Shown: positions 51,564-60,240 of the stretch, piece after piece
Position numbering within the stretch: the first letter of the stretch is position 1
Layout: every line of letters starts with the position of its first letter
Assembly: GCF_900129635.1 (NCBI RefSeq)
Contig: NZ_FSRB01000002.1
Span: 1,764,727-1,828,726 of the forward strand
DNA length: 64,000 bases
Direction of reading: 5' to 3'
Origin: Singulisphaera sp. GP187
GTDB taxonomy: Bacteria > Planctomycetota > Planctomycetia > Isosphaerales > Isosphaeraceae
Notes under the pieces: model-generated
Told to the model about the DNA's origin: nothing
What the model saw: the letters and a program-made list of their open reading frames with translations, nothing else
Database searches by the model: none
Made by a program: the position numbers and the translations under genes

Positions 51564-52751
51564 TCAGACACCGGGCTCGAAATCAAGCAGCGATCCCTGG
51601 GGATTGGACAGGCCCGCCGGGGGCTGATCCACGCGCGTGCCGAACTCCTCCAGGAGCTTGTCACGCAGCTTCGCGCCGAGGTGGGGATCGTCGGGGGCTT
51701 GCCGCGCCTGAGGCCGTGCCGCCTTGGCCGCCTTCTTGGCCGCGAGCTCGGCAAGGGCTTGCTCCCGCGCCTTCGTCGCTTCCTCGAGCCGTTTCTCGGC
51801 CTTCGCCTGCTGCTCTTCGATCCGCTTGCTTCGTTCATGGCTCTGCGTTTCGAAGCGTTCCAATGAATCGCCGAGCTTGTCGGTTGCCAGCTTCATGCTC
51901 TCCTGGAGTTTCCCAAGGACGTCGCGCACCGAGGCGTCGGAGGAGACGTTCTGCATCTTCGCCACTTTCCGCTGATAGTCCGACATCGCCGCGTTCAAGG
52001 TCTGGAACGGGTCGCCGTTTGACATGGTGAATTTCTCCAGGGCGAAGTTTGGATCATCGTCGGAACCGAGGCCGTTGAGTTGGCTCAGCGAATGCCCGCA
52101 TTCTGGGCAGGCAATCTGCTCCCAGAGTCGCGCGGAGCAGTCGGATGAGAGGCAGCCAAGCACGGCGGCCGGGCGGAGCTTGACCGGCCGCCGACAGACC
52201 GGGCAGGGCCAGGTCTCGGGGATCGCCGTCCCGCAATCGGAGCAGGCGGCGGGGTCGGGAGCCGGAGGGGAGTCGGCGATCGCCACCAACTCATTCGGGA
52301 ACGCCCGATCGTTGCCGTAGGCCGCGCCCCAGAGTTCGAGCCACTCGGACTTGCGAAAGCGGAGCGCGGGACCGAATTGAGGGTCGTGGAGCACGATCCC
52401 GTCCGCGTCGGCGTGGGTGAGGATCGAGAAGTGGCGCTGGCGGGAGCCCTGGGACAAAGGTTGATGGAACACCACGCGAACCCCGAGCCGAGAGCAGGTC
52501 GAGAGCAGTTCCCAGGGGAGTCGCGCCTGCACCGTCAGCGCGGCGAACCCGCGTTGCTGCGCCTCCCAGGCCAAGCGTGACGCATAAACACCTGAGCGAT
52601 CGATCCGGTTCGGCTTCAGGATCGCCCAGAGTTCCGCTTCCGAGAATTCCAGGCCGAACGACGCATAAACCATGCGGAGCGACGCGGCGCCGCAGGTCCA
52701 TCGGGTCTCCTGCTTCCGGTACGGAATCGAGGGCATCGGCAACGGCTTCAT
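51564..52751 (-). CDS. C39-like cysteine peptidase fused to zinc ribbons and a coiled coil
   Basis: 395 residues. The N-terminal domain has Gln14, Cys20 (RWTCGAAS), His107 (RQRHFSIL) and Asp123 (LHDPQ), a complete C39/papain-like catalytic set. Residues 170-218 contain CxxC pairs (CSDCG, CPVC, CLSSDC, CPECG) that would form two zinc ribbons. From about 243 a second module begins (MSNGDPFQTLNAA) with a long charged helix (SKRIEEQQAKAEKRLEEATK). C39 enzymes usually cleave leader peptides at double-glycine sites inside ABC exporters; no ABC transporter is encoded here. It is six bases downstream of the next gene in the same operon as vgrG. It could process T6SS cargo or be an effector. Confidence 0.78.
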   Translation of the reverse strand: MKPLPMPSIPYRKQETRWTCGAASLRMVYASFGLEFSEAELWAILKPNRIDRSGVYASRLAWEAQQRGFAALTVQARLPWELLSTCSRLGVRVVFHQPLSQGSRQRHFSILTHADADGIVLHDPQFGPALRFRKSEWLELWGAAYGNDRAFPNELVAIADSPPAPDPAACSDCGTAIPETWPCPVCRRPVKLRPAAVLGCLSSDCSARLWEQIACPECGHSLSQLNGLGSDDDPNFALEKFTMSNGDPFQTLNAAMSDYQRKVAKMQNVSSDASVRDVLGKLQESMKLATDKLGDSLERFETQSHERSKRIEEQQAKAEKRLEEATKAREQALAELAAKKAAKAARPQARQAPDDPHLGAKLRDKLLEEFGTRVDQPPAGLSNPQGSLLDFEPGV

Positions 52752-52757
52752 CGGCGA

Positions 52758-53387
52758 TCAATCCCAGCGGTTGTGGCCATAGGCGACGTCGAGCCCGACC
52801 GTGATGAACCGGCGGAGTCGGTCGGACGACTTCGCCGCGAGCAGGACACTGGCCGCGGCCATCCGCGCCGCCAGGATGGGATTGGGAGGGGTGGATCCGA
52901 CGCCATGGGACTCGCTCTGGCCGAGTGCAAACGCGGCCGCACGCGCCACGGCGCCGGCCGAGGTCCTGGTACCGGCCGGCTCGACCGAACGGCCGGCGGC
53001 TTGGCGGTGGGCCTCGGTCGGTTCGAGGACCCAACGGACCGCTGCCCCCAGCGCCTGGCGATGCGCCGTCGGCATCGTCTCCAACGCTTCGGCTTCCGCC
53101 GACCGGGCGCAGAGACAGGCCCACCAGACCGCCTCGCGGTTCAGTAAGGCGTGGGCCATGTAGCGGATCGCGTCGGCGTACAACCGGTTCTCGACCAGCA
53201 GGGTGAGAAACTGGCCTGGCTTCATGCCCGCGACCAGTAGCTTCTTCGCCCTGATGCCGATGCGTACGTTCTTGCAGATCTCGTCCGCGGTCCGATCGGG
53301 GTTGATTGTCGGGGGCGCCGCTCCACCCACGGCCGGCTTGGGCCCGGCCTGCGGGTTCGATCGAATTCCTGCATTCCCTGGTTCCAT
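52758..53387 (-). CDS. T6SS-locus protein of unknown function (DUF6931-like)
   Basis: 209 residues from ATG 53387 (GGGA upstream); an ATG at 53471 gives a longer N-terminus without protein character. After a Pro/Gly-rich start it is almost all helical: DEICKNVRIGIRAKKLLVAG, FLTLLVENRLYADAIRYMAH, REAVWWACLCARSAEAEAL. No signal or membrane segment. It resembles a small family encoded beside VgrG/PAAR genes in T6SS clusters, with an expected adaptor role; I am not certain of the family name. It lies between vgrG (105 bases upstream) and the C39-like gene (6 bases downstream). Confidence 0.7.
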   Translation of the reverse strand: MEPGNAGIRSNPQAGPKPAVGGAAPPTINPDRTADEICKNVRIGIRAKKLLVAGMKPGQFLTLLVENRLYADAIRYMAHALLNREAVWWACLCARSAEAEALETMPTAHRQALGAAVRWVLEPTEAHRQAAGRSVEPAGTRTSAGAVARAAAFALGQSESHGVGSTPPNPILAARMAAASVLLAAKSSDRLRRFITVGLDVAYGHNRWD

Positions 53388-53492
53388 TCGCTCGCGTCCC
53401 ACCCGCAAGAGTCCTTGAGGTCTGATCCCGTCCGCAATCCGGCTCGGTGACGTGGCCACCTGCTGGACCATCCCTTGCCCAAGGGTCGGACC

Positions 53493-56400
53493 TCAGGTAA
53501 TGGTGATCGCCGCACCCGTGATGCCGACCTCGGCGTCGCCGGTGACGTCCACCGTCGGTCCGCTGATGACGATTCCTTCGGCGGTGATCTCGATGGCGGA
53601 TGCCCCGCACGAGATCGTGATCCCCTCGGCCGTGATCGCGATCATACTCTCGGCCACCGAGAGTGTGATCGCCTCGGCTGTGACTGAGATCGTGCTCTCG
53701 GCCGCCGAGGTCGTTACTCCCACCGGGTCGACCTTCACCGAGGACTCCTCGCTTTCAACGGTGATCATCAAGGCCGAAGTGGCCGTGATACCCTCCGGGG
53801 TCATCTCGATGCAGTTGGGCTCCTGCGTGATGCCTGACTGGAGCGTGAGTGTCCCGTCCGCCCCGCAGTCGGCCGTGACCGAGCCGATCTCCTCCGCGGT
53901 TTCGGTCCTCAGCCAGGCCATCGTCCCCCCCTGGACGACGCTCATGCTCGAGCCGCAGATGAGAACAACGCCATCGATCTCCTCGTTGCCCAGGGCCTGA
54001 ATCGAGATCAGTGAGGGGCCTTCGTCGGTGGGTGACAGCGCACTGACCAAATTGATACAAGGCGCGATCACGTCGTAAAGGACGTCGGCGGATTCGGAGT
54101 GGCAACCCGAGGTGTCATTTGATGCCTCTGACGCTCCCCCCGCGGCATCGCGACGCGTCGCGAACTGAGTCAGCTCTCTTCTCGTGATCGTCTGGTTCAG
54201 CGCCAACAGATTGGTCACGTATGACGTCCCGGTCTTCAGCGCGGTGACCTGGGCACTGAGCTGCTGCAACTCGGCCACCGTCGCGAACTCCCGAGTGACA
54301 GTGTTCGAGAGCGCCTCGGCATAAATCCAGGCGCCCAGGATCAGGTCATTGATCACCCAGACCCCGGCGAGTTCTCCCCACTGGCCCCCCACCCCCATAT
54401 CGGGCGCCGCGGCCGCCAGGAAGATTTCGCCGATGTTGAAAGCCGCGTAGAGGCTCGCGAACACCGCGGCGGCGATCCCGGAGACGGTCGAGTTGCTGGG
54501 AGTGACACAGAAGGGGGCCGTTCCCCGCCGGACCTCGAACTTGGGGCCGTATTGGAAGGCGACATTGCCGCCCAGGATCACGTCGATATTGGCCGCCTGC
54601 GCCGCCGTGCTGAACCCTTGCGCCACCGCGCCGAGCCCTGCCGTCAACCCCTCCGCGACGACCGTGGACGGAGCAATCGAAAGGAGCGCTAGCGGGTTGA
54701 TCTTGGTGGAGGAGATCTGGCCGACGAGGTTCCAGGAATAGAGGCCGAGCGTACTATTGCGGTGCCAGCCGACGGTCAGGTCGAGATTCATCGCCGGCGA
54801 CGTACCGATGGTCGGCTGCCAGTCGGTGTCCATCTCCTGGCCGCCCCCCCCCGCGCCACTCGATTTCGAGCTTGGCCAAAGCGCGTGGTTAACCCCCGGC
54901 AGCACGCTCCCCACCTGGCGCGAGTGAAACGATCCGACGTGCTCGTGTTTTTCGCTGGCGACATTCACATACATGCTCCCCTCGGTGCTGTGGGACATGT
55001 CCCGCTCCGAGTGGATGTGAACGTATTCGCCTCCCTGGGTGTCCTCGAACCGGATCCCCGAGAAGTTCGGCTGCGACGCTCCGGATCCGACGGTCCGGGT
55101 CTTGATCCCGGCCTGAGTCTTCTGGTCGGGCAGCGGGAACGGCGGCATCTGGGCCGCGTTGTAGACGCTACCCAGGATCATCGGCTCGTCGGGGTCCCCT
55201 TCGAGAAATCCGACCACCACTTCCTGGCCGATCCGGGGGAGTGTGATCGCCCCCCAGTTGGCGCCTGCCCATGGCTGGGCGACCCGGATCCAGCACGAGC
55301 TGTCCGCGTTGAACTGGCCCTGGCGATCCCAGCGGAACTGGACTTTCACCCGGCCGTACTTGTCGCAGAAGATCGGGTCGTCGCCCGAGGGGCCGACGAC
55401 CACGGCCGTCTGCGGACCTTCGACGCGCGGCTTTGGCGTGGTCCGAGCCGGGCGGAACGGGAGGTCGTGGGGGATGCACTGGAACGTGTTGTGGTACAGC
55501 AAGGTCGCCGGGGAACCGGTGGTGTACGAGCCCTCGAGGCTGGCTTCGTGCTTGACCTCGGTCAGCACGTAGGCACCATCGCCGTTCCGATGCCCCTGGA
55601 GGGTGAACTTCGAGCCGGCGGAGAACTGGCGGCAGCCCCCCTGCCCCTCGATCCGAAGCCCGGCGACCGCTTCTTCCTGCATCCGGATCCCGACCGTCCG
55701 CGTCCCGTCATCGAAGATCTTCGACAGGTCGGCCTGTTGCTCGTTCCCCCCCGCGCCGATCCCATCGAACCGGCCGGCGTACCCTCCGGGATATTCAAAC
55801 CGCTCCAGGTGGTCGTTCCCCCCCACCTGCAGCGAGTGTTCGACGGTTCCGGCCGTGGCCGAGGCCGCGGTCTGCCGCGACGACTTCAGCGGCTTGTCGG
55901 GCATCTCGAAGCAGTAATCCCACAAGGTCGACTGGCCCGAGCGAATCTCCTGCGACTTGGTCCAGGCCGTGACCCGCTCGTCCTTCCGGGTGCCGCCGAC
56001 GACCCGTTCATAGACCACCCGTGACGGCGAGGCGACGTCGGGATGAGCCTGAGGTGTGTTGGCCAGGATCAACTGGTGCCCACCGGACGAATGCTCGAAG
56101 TAGTAGAAGATGCCCTCGTCCTCCATCAGGCGGGAGGCGAAATCGAGGTCGGATTCCCCGTATTGTGCGCAGTAGTCGCGAGGCGCAAACTGTCCTTGGA
56201 TCCGATTCGCCACGTCCAGCTCCGACAGCACCTTCATCAAGATGTCGGGCACGGTCATTTGCTGGAAGTTTCGCGACTGAACGTTCCGAGAAAGCAACCA
56301 GAGCTTGGGAACCATGACCGCCTGGTACCGGCAGAACGTCGGCTCCCCCTTGGGCCCCGGGACGATTTCCCCCTCGCTGAACCGGCTGATGATCCCGTTG

Positions 56401-56621
56401 AAATAGCGAGTCGTGCCGTTGGGCCGCTGGAGCGAGACGGTGACCGACTGACCGAGCAGCTTCTTGAACGAGACGTCGGTCTCGGCCTCGGCGAGCAGGT
56501 CGAGCTCGAACTGGAAGGGGGCGGAGAGTCGTTCGTGCCCCTGAAACTTCTCAAGCAAGAGCGCGTCCGCGCCGAGTGGTGTCTGCACTTTCAGCACGTC
56601 GGCCTGGGTATGTCGGGACAT
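53493..56621 (-). CDS. vgrG: Long VgrG (TssI) spike protein with hydrophobic insertion and beta-comb tail
   Basis: 1042 residues; ordinary VgrGs have 600-700. Residues 1-500 are canonical gp27/gp5-like: LEKFQGHERLSAPFQFELDL, FASRLMEDEGIFYYFEHSSG, DPIFCDKYGRVKVQFRWDR, SCWIRVAQPWAG, GAITLPRIGQEVVVGFLEGD, SGIRFEDTQGGEYVHIHSER. About residues 640-800 contain several hydrophobic helices (LALLSIAPSTVVAEGLTAGL, VSGIAAAVFASLYAAFNIGE). The last 120 residues are 8-10-residue beta repeats of the type ITAEGIxIS. It is the first gene of a minus-strand operon followed by the DUF6931-like, C39-like and comb genes. Confidence 0.95.
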   Translation of the reverse strand: MSRHTQADVLKVQTPLGADALLLEKFQGHERLSAPFQFELDLLAEAETDVSFKKLLGQSVTVSLQRPNGTTRYFNGIISRFSEGEIVPGPKGEPTFCRYQAVMVPKLWLLSRNVQSRNFQQMTVPDILMKVLSELDVANRIQGQFAPRDYCAQYGESDLDFASRLMEDEGIFYYFEHSSGGHQLILANTPQAHPDVASPSRVVYERVVGGTRKDERVTAWTKSQEIRSGQSTLWDYCFEMPDKPLKSSRQTAASATAGTVEHSLQVGGNDHLERFEYPGGYAGRFDGIGAGGNEQQADLSKIFDDGTRTVGIRMQEEAVAGLRIEGQGGCRQFSAGSKFTLQGHRNGDGAYVLTEVKHEASLEGSYTTGSPATLLYHNTFQCIPHDLPFRPARTTPKPRVEGPQTAVVVGPSGDDPIFCDKYGRVKVQFRWDRQGQFNADSSCWIRVAQPWAGANWGAITLPRIGQEVVVGFLEGDPDEPMILGSVYNAAQMPPFPLPDQKTQAGIKTRTVGSGASQPNFSGIRFEDTQGGEYVHIHSERDMSHSTEGSMYVNVASEKHEHVGSFHSRQVGSVLPGVNHALWPSSKSSGAGGGGQEMDTDWQPTIGTSPAMNLDLTVGWHRNSTLGLYSWNLVGQISSTKINPLALLSIAPSTVVAEGLTAGLGAVAQGFSTAAQAANIDVILGGNVAFQYGPKFEVRRGTAPFCVTPSNSTVSGIAAAVFASLYAAFNIGEIFLAAAAPDMGVGGQWGELAGVWVINDLILGAWIYAEALSNTVTREFATVAELQQLSAQVTALKTGTSYVTNLLALNQTITRRELTQFATRRDAAGGASEASNDTSGCHSESADVLYDVIAPCINLVSALSPTDEGPSLISIQALGNEEIDGVVLICGSSMSVVQGGTMAWLRTETAEEIGSVTADCGADGTLTLQSGITQEPNCIEMTPEGITATSALMITVESEESSVKVDPVGVTTSAAESTISVTAEAITLSVAESMIAITAEGITISCGASAIEITAEGIVISGPTVDVTGDAEVGITGAAITIT

Positions 56622-56812
56622 CGACGTTTCCTTAGTCGACCGGCCGCTCGTTTGGGATTGGGTGCGAACGGCCCAGGCAGGGGGGTGGAATGAGTACCGC
56701 CGACGCGATGCGTCGCCCCGCTCAGTCAGGCTGAACTGTGCCAGAAACGGTCAGGAGACGCAAGCGGCCCCGCATCGGTTGCGGCGACGTTGGGACGGCT
56801 CAACCCACCTGG

Positions 56813-57616
56813 TCACCAGAATCGGACGTTGGCATAGAGGGCCGCGGCCTCGCCGAGCACCTTCGGCCAGTGCGGTGGTGTCGGCTCGACCCGGGCGCGG
56901 ATGCTATGGAGGTCGGCGAAGCCATAGGCCCGGTCGTCCTCATGAGTCACCTGCACCACGTTCTCGAAGTCGTGCGCGAACGGCTCCTCACCGAGAAACT
57001 CGTAGATTTGAGCCATTGTCATAGCGGGAGCCGCAGTCAACGACTCATAAGGCACGAACAGCAAACGATCGCGGAATCCGCGCATCAGGGCGTCGCGGAT
57101 CCGGTTGCAGGCCAGGCCCAGAGGTTGGTCGCCCCGAGCCCAGACCGCGCATCGGCCTTCAATACTCTGGAACTCGACGTAAAACTGGGATTCTTGGGGG
57201 ATCTGTCGGGTCGCCGACGCCTTCCGCCAGAGCCGTTCGAAGCTGGCCAGGACCTCGCGGATGTCGCGGACCGGGACCAGGACCCGCGCCCGCCTTCCCA
57301 GAATGGCTTCGGCCAGCTCAAGGTGGGCCAGCCAACTCCGCGACTTGTCGAAGACCACCGGGCGCGGATCGTCGGCATAATAAGACTCGAGGATACCCCG
57401 AAGAACCCGGCGCTTCGCCGCCTCAGACGCGTCTCGGTCGATCATCGCCTGGAACGGGGCGAGTTGGTCCCAGTGGTTCCGCACGCCGAAGATGACGTCG
57501 AGAATGCCGCTCGTCGCCGAAGCATGGAATCGCGGATTCTGCGCCAGGATGTTCGCCAGGAGGGTCGAGCCGCTCCGGGGCAGCCCTGACAGGAAACAGT
57601 ATTGTTTGTGAATCAT
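56813..57616 (-). CDS. Sulfotransferase family protein
   Basis: 267 residues. The N-terminal motif FLSGLPRSGSTLLANILAQN is the 5'-phosphosulfate binding loop of sulfotransferases. RVLVPVRDIREVLASFERLW is the 3'-phosphate binding region with the conserved Arg and Ser-equivalent positions, and FVPYESLTAAPAMTMAQIYEFLGEE is the typical C-terminal helix-strand. It transfers sulfate from PAPS to an unknown acceptor. No signal peptide. It starts 190 bases upstream of (beyond) vgrG and may not belong to the T6SS unit. Confidence 0.92.
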   Translation of the reverse strand: MIHKQYCFLSGLPRSGSTLLANILAQNPRFHASATSGILDVIFGVRNHWDQLAPFQAMIDRDASEAAKRRVLRGILESYYADDPRPVVFDKSRSWLAHLELAEAILGRRARVLVPVRDIREVLASFERLWRKASATRQIPQESQFYVEFQSIEGRCAVWARGDQPLGLACNRIRDALMRGFRDRLLFVPYESLTAAPAMTMAQIYEFLGEEPFAHDFENVVQVTHEDDRAYGFADLHSIRARVEPTPPHWPKVLGEAAALYANVRFW

Positions 57617-58107
57617 GTTCTGTTACGTTTACGAATCATCATGCAAGCAGGCAGCGGCTTGAAGTCCGAGAGTCGACCGTGCCATTCTCCGGAGCAGAGC
57701 GGCGGCCGTCAACTCTCCGGTCCATCCTTGGAAAATCGCGAGACTGTCGCCACGTTACCGGGGCTTTTTGTTTATCGGAAGCCTGGGAGCATGAGCGCCC
57801 TGTCTTTGGGCCTTCGCATGGGCTGGCTCGTTTGACATTGTGGAAACGGCACCAGGTTGATGGACCCGGGCGGAAAATCCGGTAACGTGGCGAATTGCTT
57901 ATCCAAGATAGGCGACAGTGGTTTTCGATGAGTTGGGATTGGGGCAGCGATTGGTTTTGAGGGACTGAGCAAACACGAAGGCGGTTCAAATAGGGGAATT
58001 CAATAGGGAAATTCTCATGTCGTGATGCAGTCTGCGCAAGCTGGATAAAATTATCCCTGTAAGACTCTTCGTAGTATCCCATTTTGCCCAGACAACGGCA
58101 ATATTGA
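57617..58107. other. Intergenic stretch with MITE-like repeat
   Basis: This holds the palindromic repeat at 57742-57919 and no gene. Open frames here are by-products of the repeat. Confidence 0.5.
57742..57919. repeat. MITE-like element with 19-20-bp inverted arms
   Basis: The left arm GACTGTCGCCACGTTACCGG (57742-57761) is matched inversely at the right by CCGGTAACGTGGCG (57879-57892). A 22-base insertion follows and then the remaining GCGACAGT (about 57911-57918). A diverged copy of the interior and left arm lies at 27382-27470. There is no gene inside. Confidence 0.65.
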
Positions 58108-58118
58108 CGAATGTCCCC

Positions 58119-58224
58119 TGGTATGTAGCAAATCAGAGAGAATAACTCTTAACTCTCTGGCTCATAAAGACTTCCATAGTAGGAGTGGGATTTCTTCCCG
58201 GTCCTTTCTTGGAGGTCCATTCGC
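58119..58224 (+). ncRNA. Candidate IS110 bridge-RNA region upstream of the transposase
   Basis: The 5' noncoding end is where IS110-group elements encode their guide (bridge) RNA. It contains a perfect 7-bp stem with a 12-nt loop (CAGAGAG 58134-58140, CTCTCTG 58153-58159) and a second GGGAT-TTCTTCCC hairpin near 58188-58200. The stems are visible; the RNA itself is inferred. Confidence 0.35.
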
Positions 58225-59790
58225 ATGGCAACTCGCACTGCTTCCAGGCGGCATCGTCGCTCCCACGAGATTCAGAAGCCTACGGGAACCTTGCATCCCC
58301 GAGTGCAAGCCGTGGGCCCAGAACGGTTTGGGATCGTCAGCATCGATTGCGCCAAGGCACGATCCAAGTTCCTGCTGGCCGATTTCTATGGGACGGTCCT
58401 GCTCCCTCCCACGGTCATCAACCACGATCGCGGGGGGTTCGAGGCAGCGATTCATGCGGTCCACGCGGCGGCTCAGCGGCTTCGGCTCGGGGTGGTGATC
58501 GTCGTGGTCGAACGCACGGGGCGGTTTCACCTGCCGGTCCAGGCCGCGTTCCAGGCGGCTGGCTTTGAGGTCCGGATCGTCCATCCCTTCGCCACCAAGC
58601 AATTTCGCCAGCCCGCCGATCCCGGCAATAAAACCGATGACACCGACCTCTCCGCCATCCATCGCGCGGCGGTCAACGGTTTCGGACTCCTCGAGCACGA
58701 ACCCGACCCCCTCTACGCTGACCTCCAACTCCTGGCTCGTCATCGCCGCGATCTTGTCACCAAGAACGTCACACTTCGAAACCAAATTCACGACCATTTT
58801 CAATTGATCATGCCAGGGTTTAGTGCGGTCATTGATCCGTTTGACAGCCCACTGCCGCTCTGGATCGTCAAGAACTTGCAATCGGCCGACGCGATTCTCG
58901 AGGTCGGTGTCCTCGGGCTCCTCAGGCGGCTTCGTGAGGCGGGATTCCATCCGCATCTGAAGACCGTCGAGAAGATCGTCGCCTGGTCCAAGGCGGCTCC
59001 CGCACAACATTCGCAATCGCCAAGTCATCTGCGGTTGCTCATGTCACTTGATGGAGATCGGATGACCAAGCTTGAGGCCATCCGGACCGTCGAAGGGGAT
59101 CTCGCCGGGTTCCTGGCTCGCACCCCCTACGTGCTGTTGCTGGGAATTCCGGGGATCAACGTGGCGACCGCCGCCGAGTTCGCTGGCGAGATGGGGCCGA
59201 TCGGCCGTTATCCCAAAGCCCGTTCGATCACCGGCCGCGCCGGGCTGTTTCCCTCGCGGTATCAAAGCGACACCGTCGACCGGAGCAACGGGGCGTTGGT
59301 GCGCCGCGGCAATCACTCGCTCCGCGAAGTGATCCTCCGGATCGCCGACAATTTGATCACATGTAATGATTATTTCAGGATCCAAGCCGCCAAGTGGCGA
59401 TTGAGTGGCAAGGATCCGCGCGACATCCATGTCAAGGTCGGCGGCCGATTCTGCCGGATCGCCTACCAGATGGTGGCGGGGCAATCGGTCTACCGCCACC
59501 CGAGCTGTCAGCATCGGCATTATGTTCTTGAAAAACTGATCAAATTTTTGAACGAACACAATGTTGATTGTGCACGTACTATGTTGATCTTGGATTCGGC
59601 GGTGTGCCAGCTTCCCCGATCGGAGCATCGGTCGGAGGCGGTCCCGCTGACCGAGGAACTGTCGCGGCCCCGGTCGAAGCGGGGAACCGGTCCGCAACTT
59701 TTGGGCGAGATTCTCCCCGCGGTCTTGGCGAAGCTGGGGGTGAATTTGCTACCATCGAGCGTGTCAGGGGAGCCTGATCCCACAGAGTGA
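58225..59790 (+). CDS. IS110-family transposase (DEDD recombinase)
   Basis: 521 residues from ATG 58225 with TTGGAGG upstream. The RuvC-like N-domain has Asp in GIVSIDCAKARS, Glu in VVIVVVERTGRF, and Asp in KTDDTDLSAIHR. The C-terminal transposase-20 domain contains LLGIPGINVATAAEFAGEMG and ITGRAGLFPSRYQSD with the catalytic serine region. It is longer than typical IS110 proteins (300-450) owing to a C-terminal extension after HYVLEKLIKFLNE. The frame is intact. Confidence 0.93.
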   Translation: MATRTASRRHRRSHEIQKPTGTLHPRVQAVGPERFGIVSIDCAKARSKFLLADFYGTVLLPPTVINHDRGGFEAAIHAVHAAAQRLRLGVVIVVVERTGRFHLPVQAAFQAAGFEVRIVHPFATKQFRQPADPGNKTDDTDLSAIHRAAVNGFGLLEHEPDPLYADLQLLARHRRDLVTKNVTLRNQIHDHFQLIMPGFSAVIDPFDSPLPLWIVKNLQSADAILEVGVLGLLRRLREAGFHPHLKTVEKIVAWSKAAPAQHSQSPSHLRLLMSLDGDRMTKLEAIRTVEGDLAGFLARTPYVLLLGIPGINVATAAEFAGEMGPIGRYPKARSITGRAGLFPSRYQSDTVDRSNGALVRRGNHSLREVILRIADNLITCNDYFRIQAAKWRLSGKDPRDIHVKVGGRFCRIAYQMVAGQSVYRHPSCQHRHYVLEKLIKFLNEHNVDCARTMLILDSAVCQLPRSEHRSEAVPLTEELSRPRSKRGTGPQLLGEILPAVLAKLGVNLLPSSVSGEPDPTE

Positions 59791-59828
59791 CGACCCGGCC
59801 GAGGGACCGAATAACGTCGAATGTCCCC

Positions 59829-60240
59829 GTGGCGCAAAGCCGTGGTTAAAGCGTGGCGCTCTGTCCGATCACCAACGTCGGATCCGGCTGTGTGGGGTCA
59901 CTCCCCTGATATTACCAGTGTGGCGAGCGTGATCTGCAGCGACAGAGATGGTCCATCGGCCCGCGGTTCGTCCCCGGAATCTGAACAAACCGCCAGTATT
60001 CCTGGCCGGGAGGGGCCACTTCGTCCCCAGGCTGCCCGCCCTCGTTTTGACCGATTCCTACATGGCTGTCTTTGTTTGCTCCCCGATAGTACGGGCACTC
60101 GGAAGATACGCAGGGGCACGCAGGCCGCGTAGCGACAGACGGTACTGGAGATCGTGGAAAATGCCTATTGTCTGAGCTTCCGAGAGCGATATCATGGATG
60201 GCGAGCTGTTACCGAGACGTTTTTTCCCTGAGGCAAAATC
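59829..60240. other. Spacer after the IS110 element
   Basis: I see no gene, repeat or RNA here. Short open frames lack recognisable composition. Confidence 0.4.

Larger units (their letters stand above)
58108..59828 (+). mobile_element. IS110-family element, candidate ends
   Basis: The 11-mer CGAATGTCCCC occurs at 58108-58118 and 59818-59828, about 106 bases before and 28 bases after the transposase gene. IS110-group elements have no inverted repeats and are bounded by short direct core sequences, with a longer noncoding 5' end and a short 3' end. Both features fit. Confidence 0.6.

Noticed and set aside
54762..56024. Plus-strand open frame of 420 codons
   Set aside because: Antisense to canonical VgrG sequence; Arg/Pro/His-rich without domain signals.
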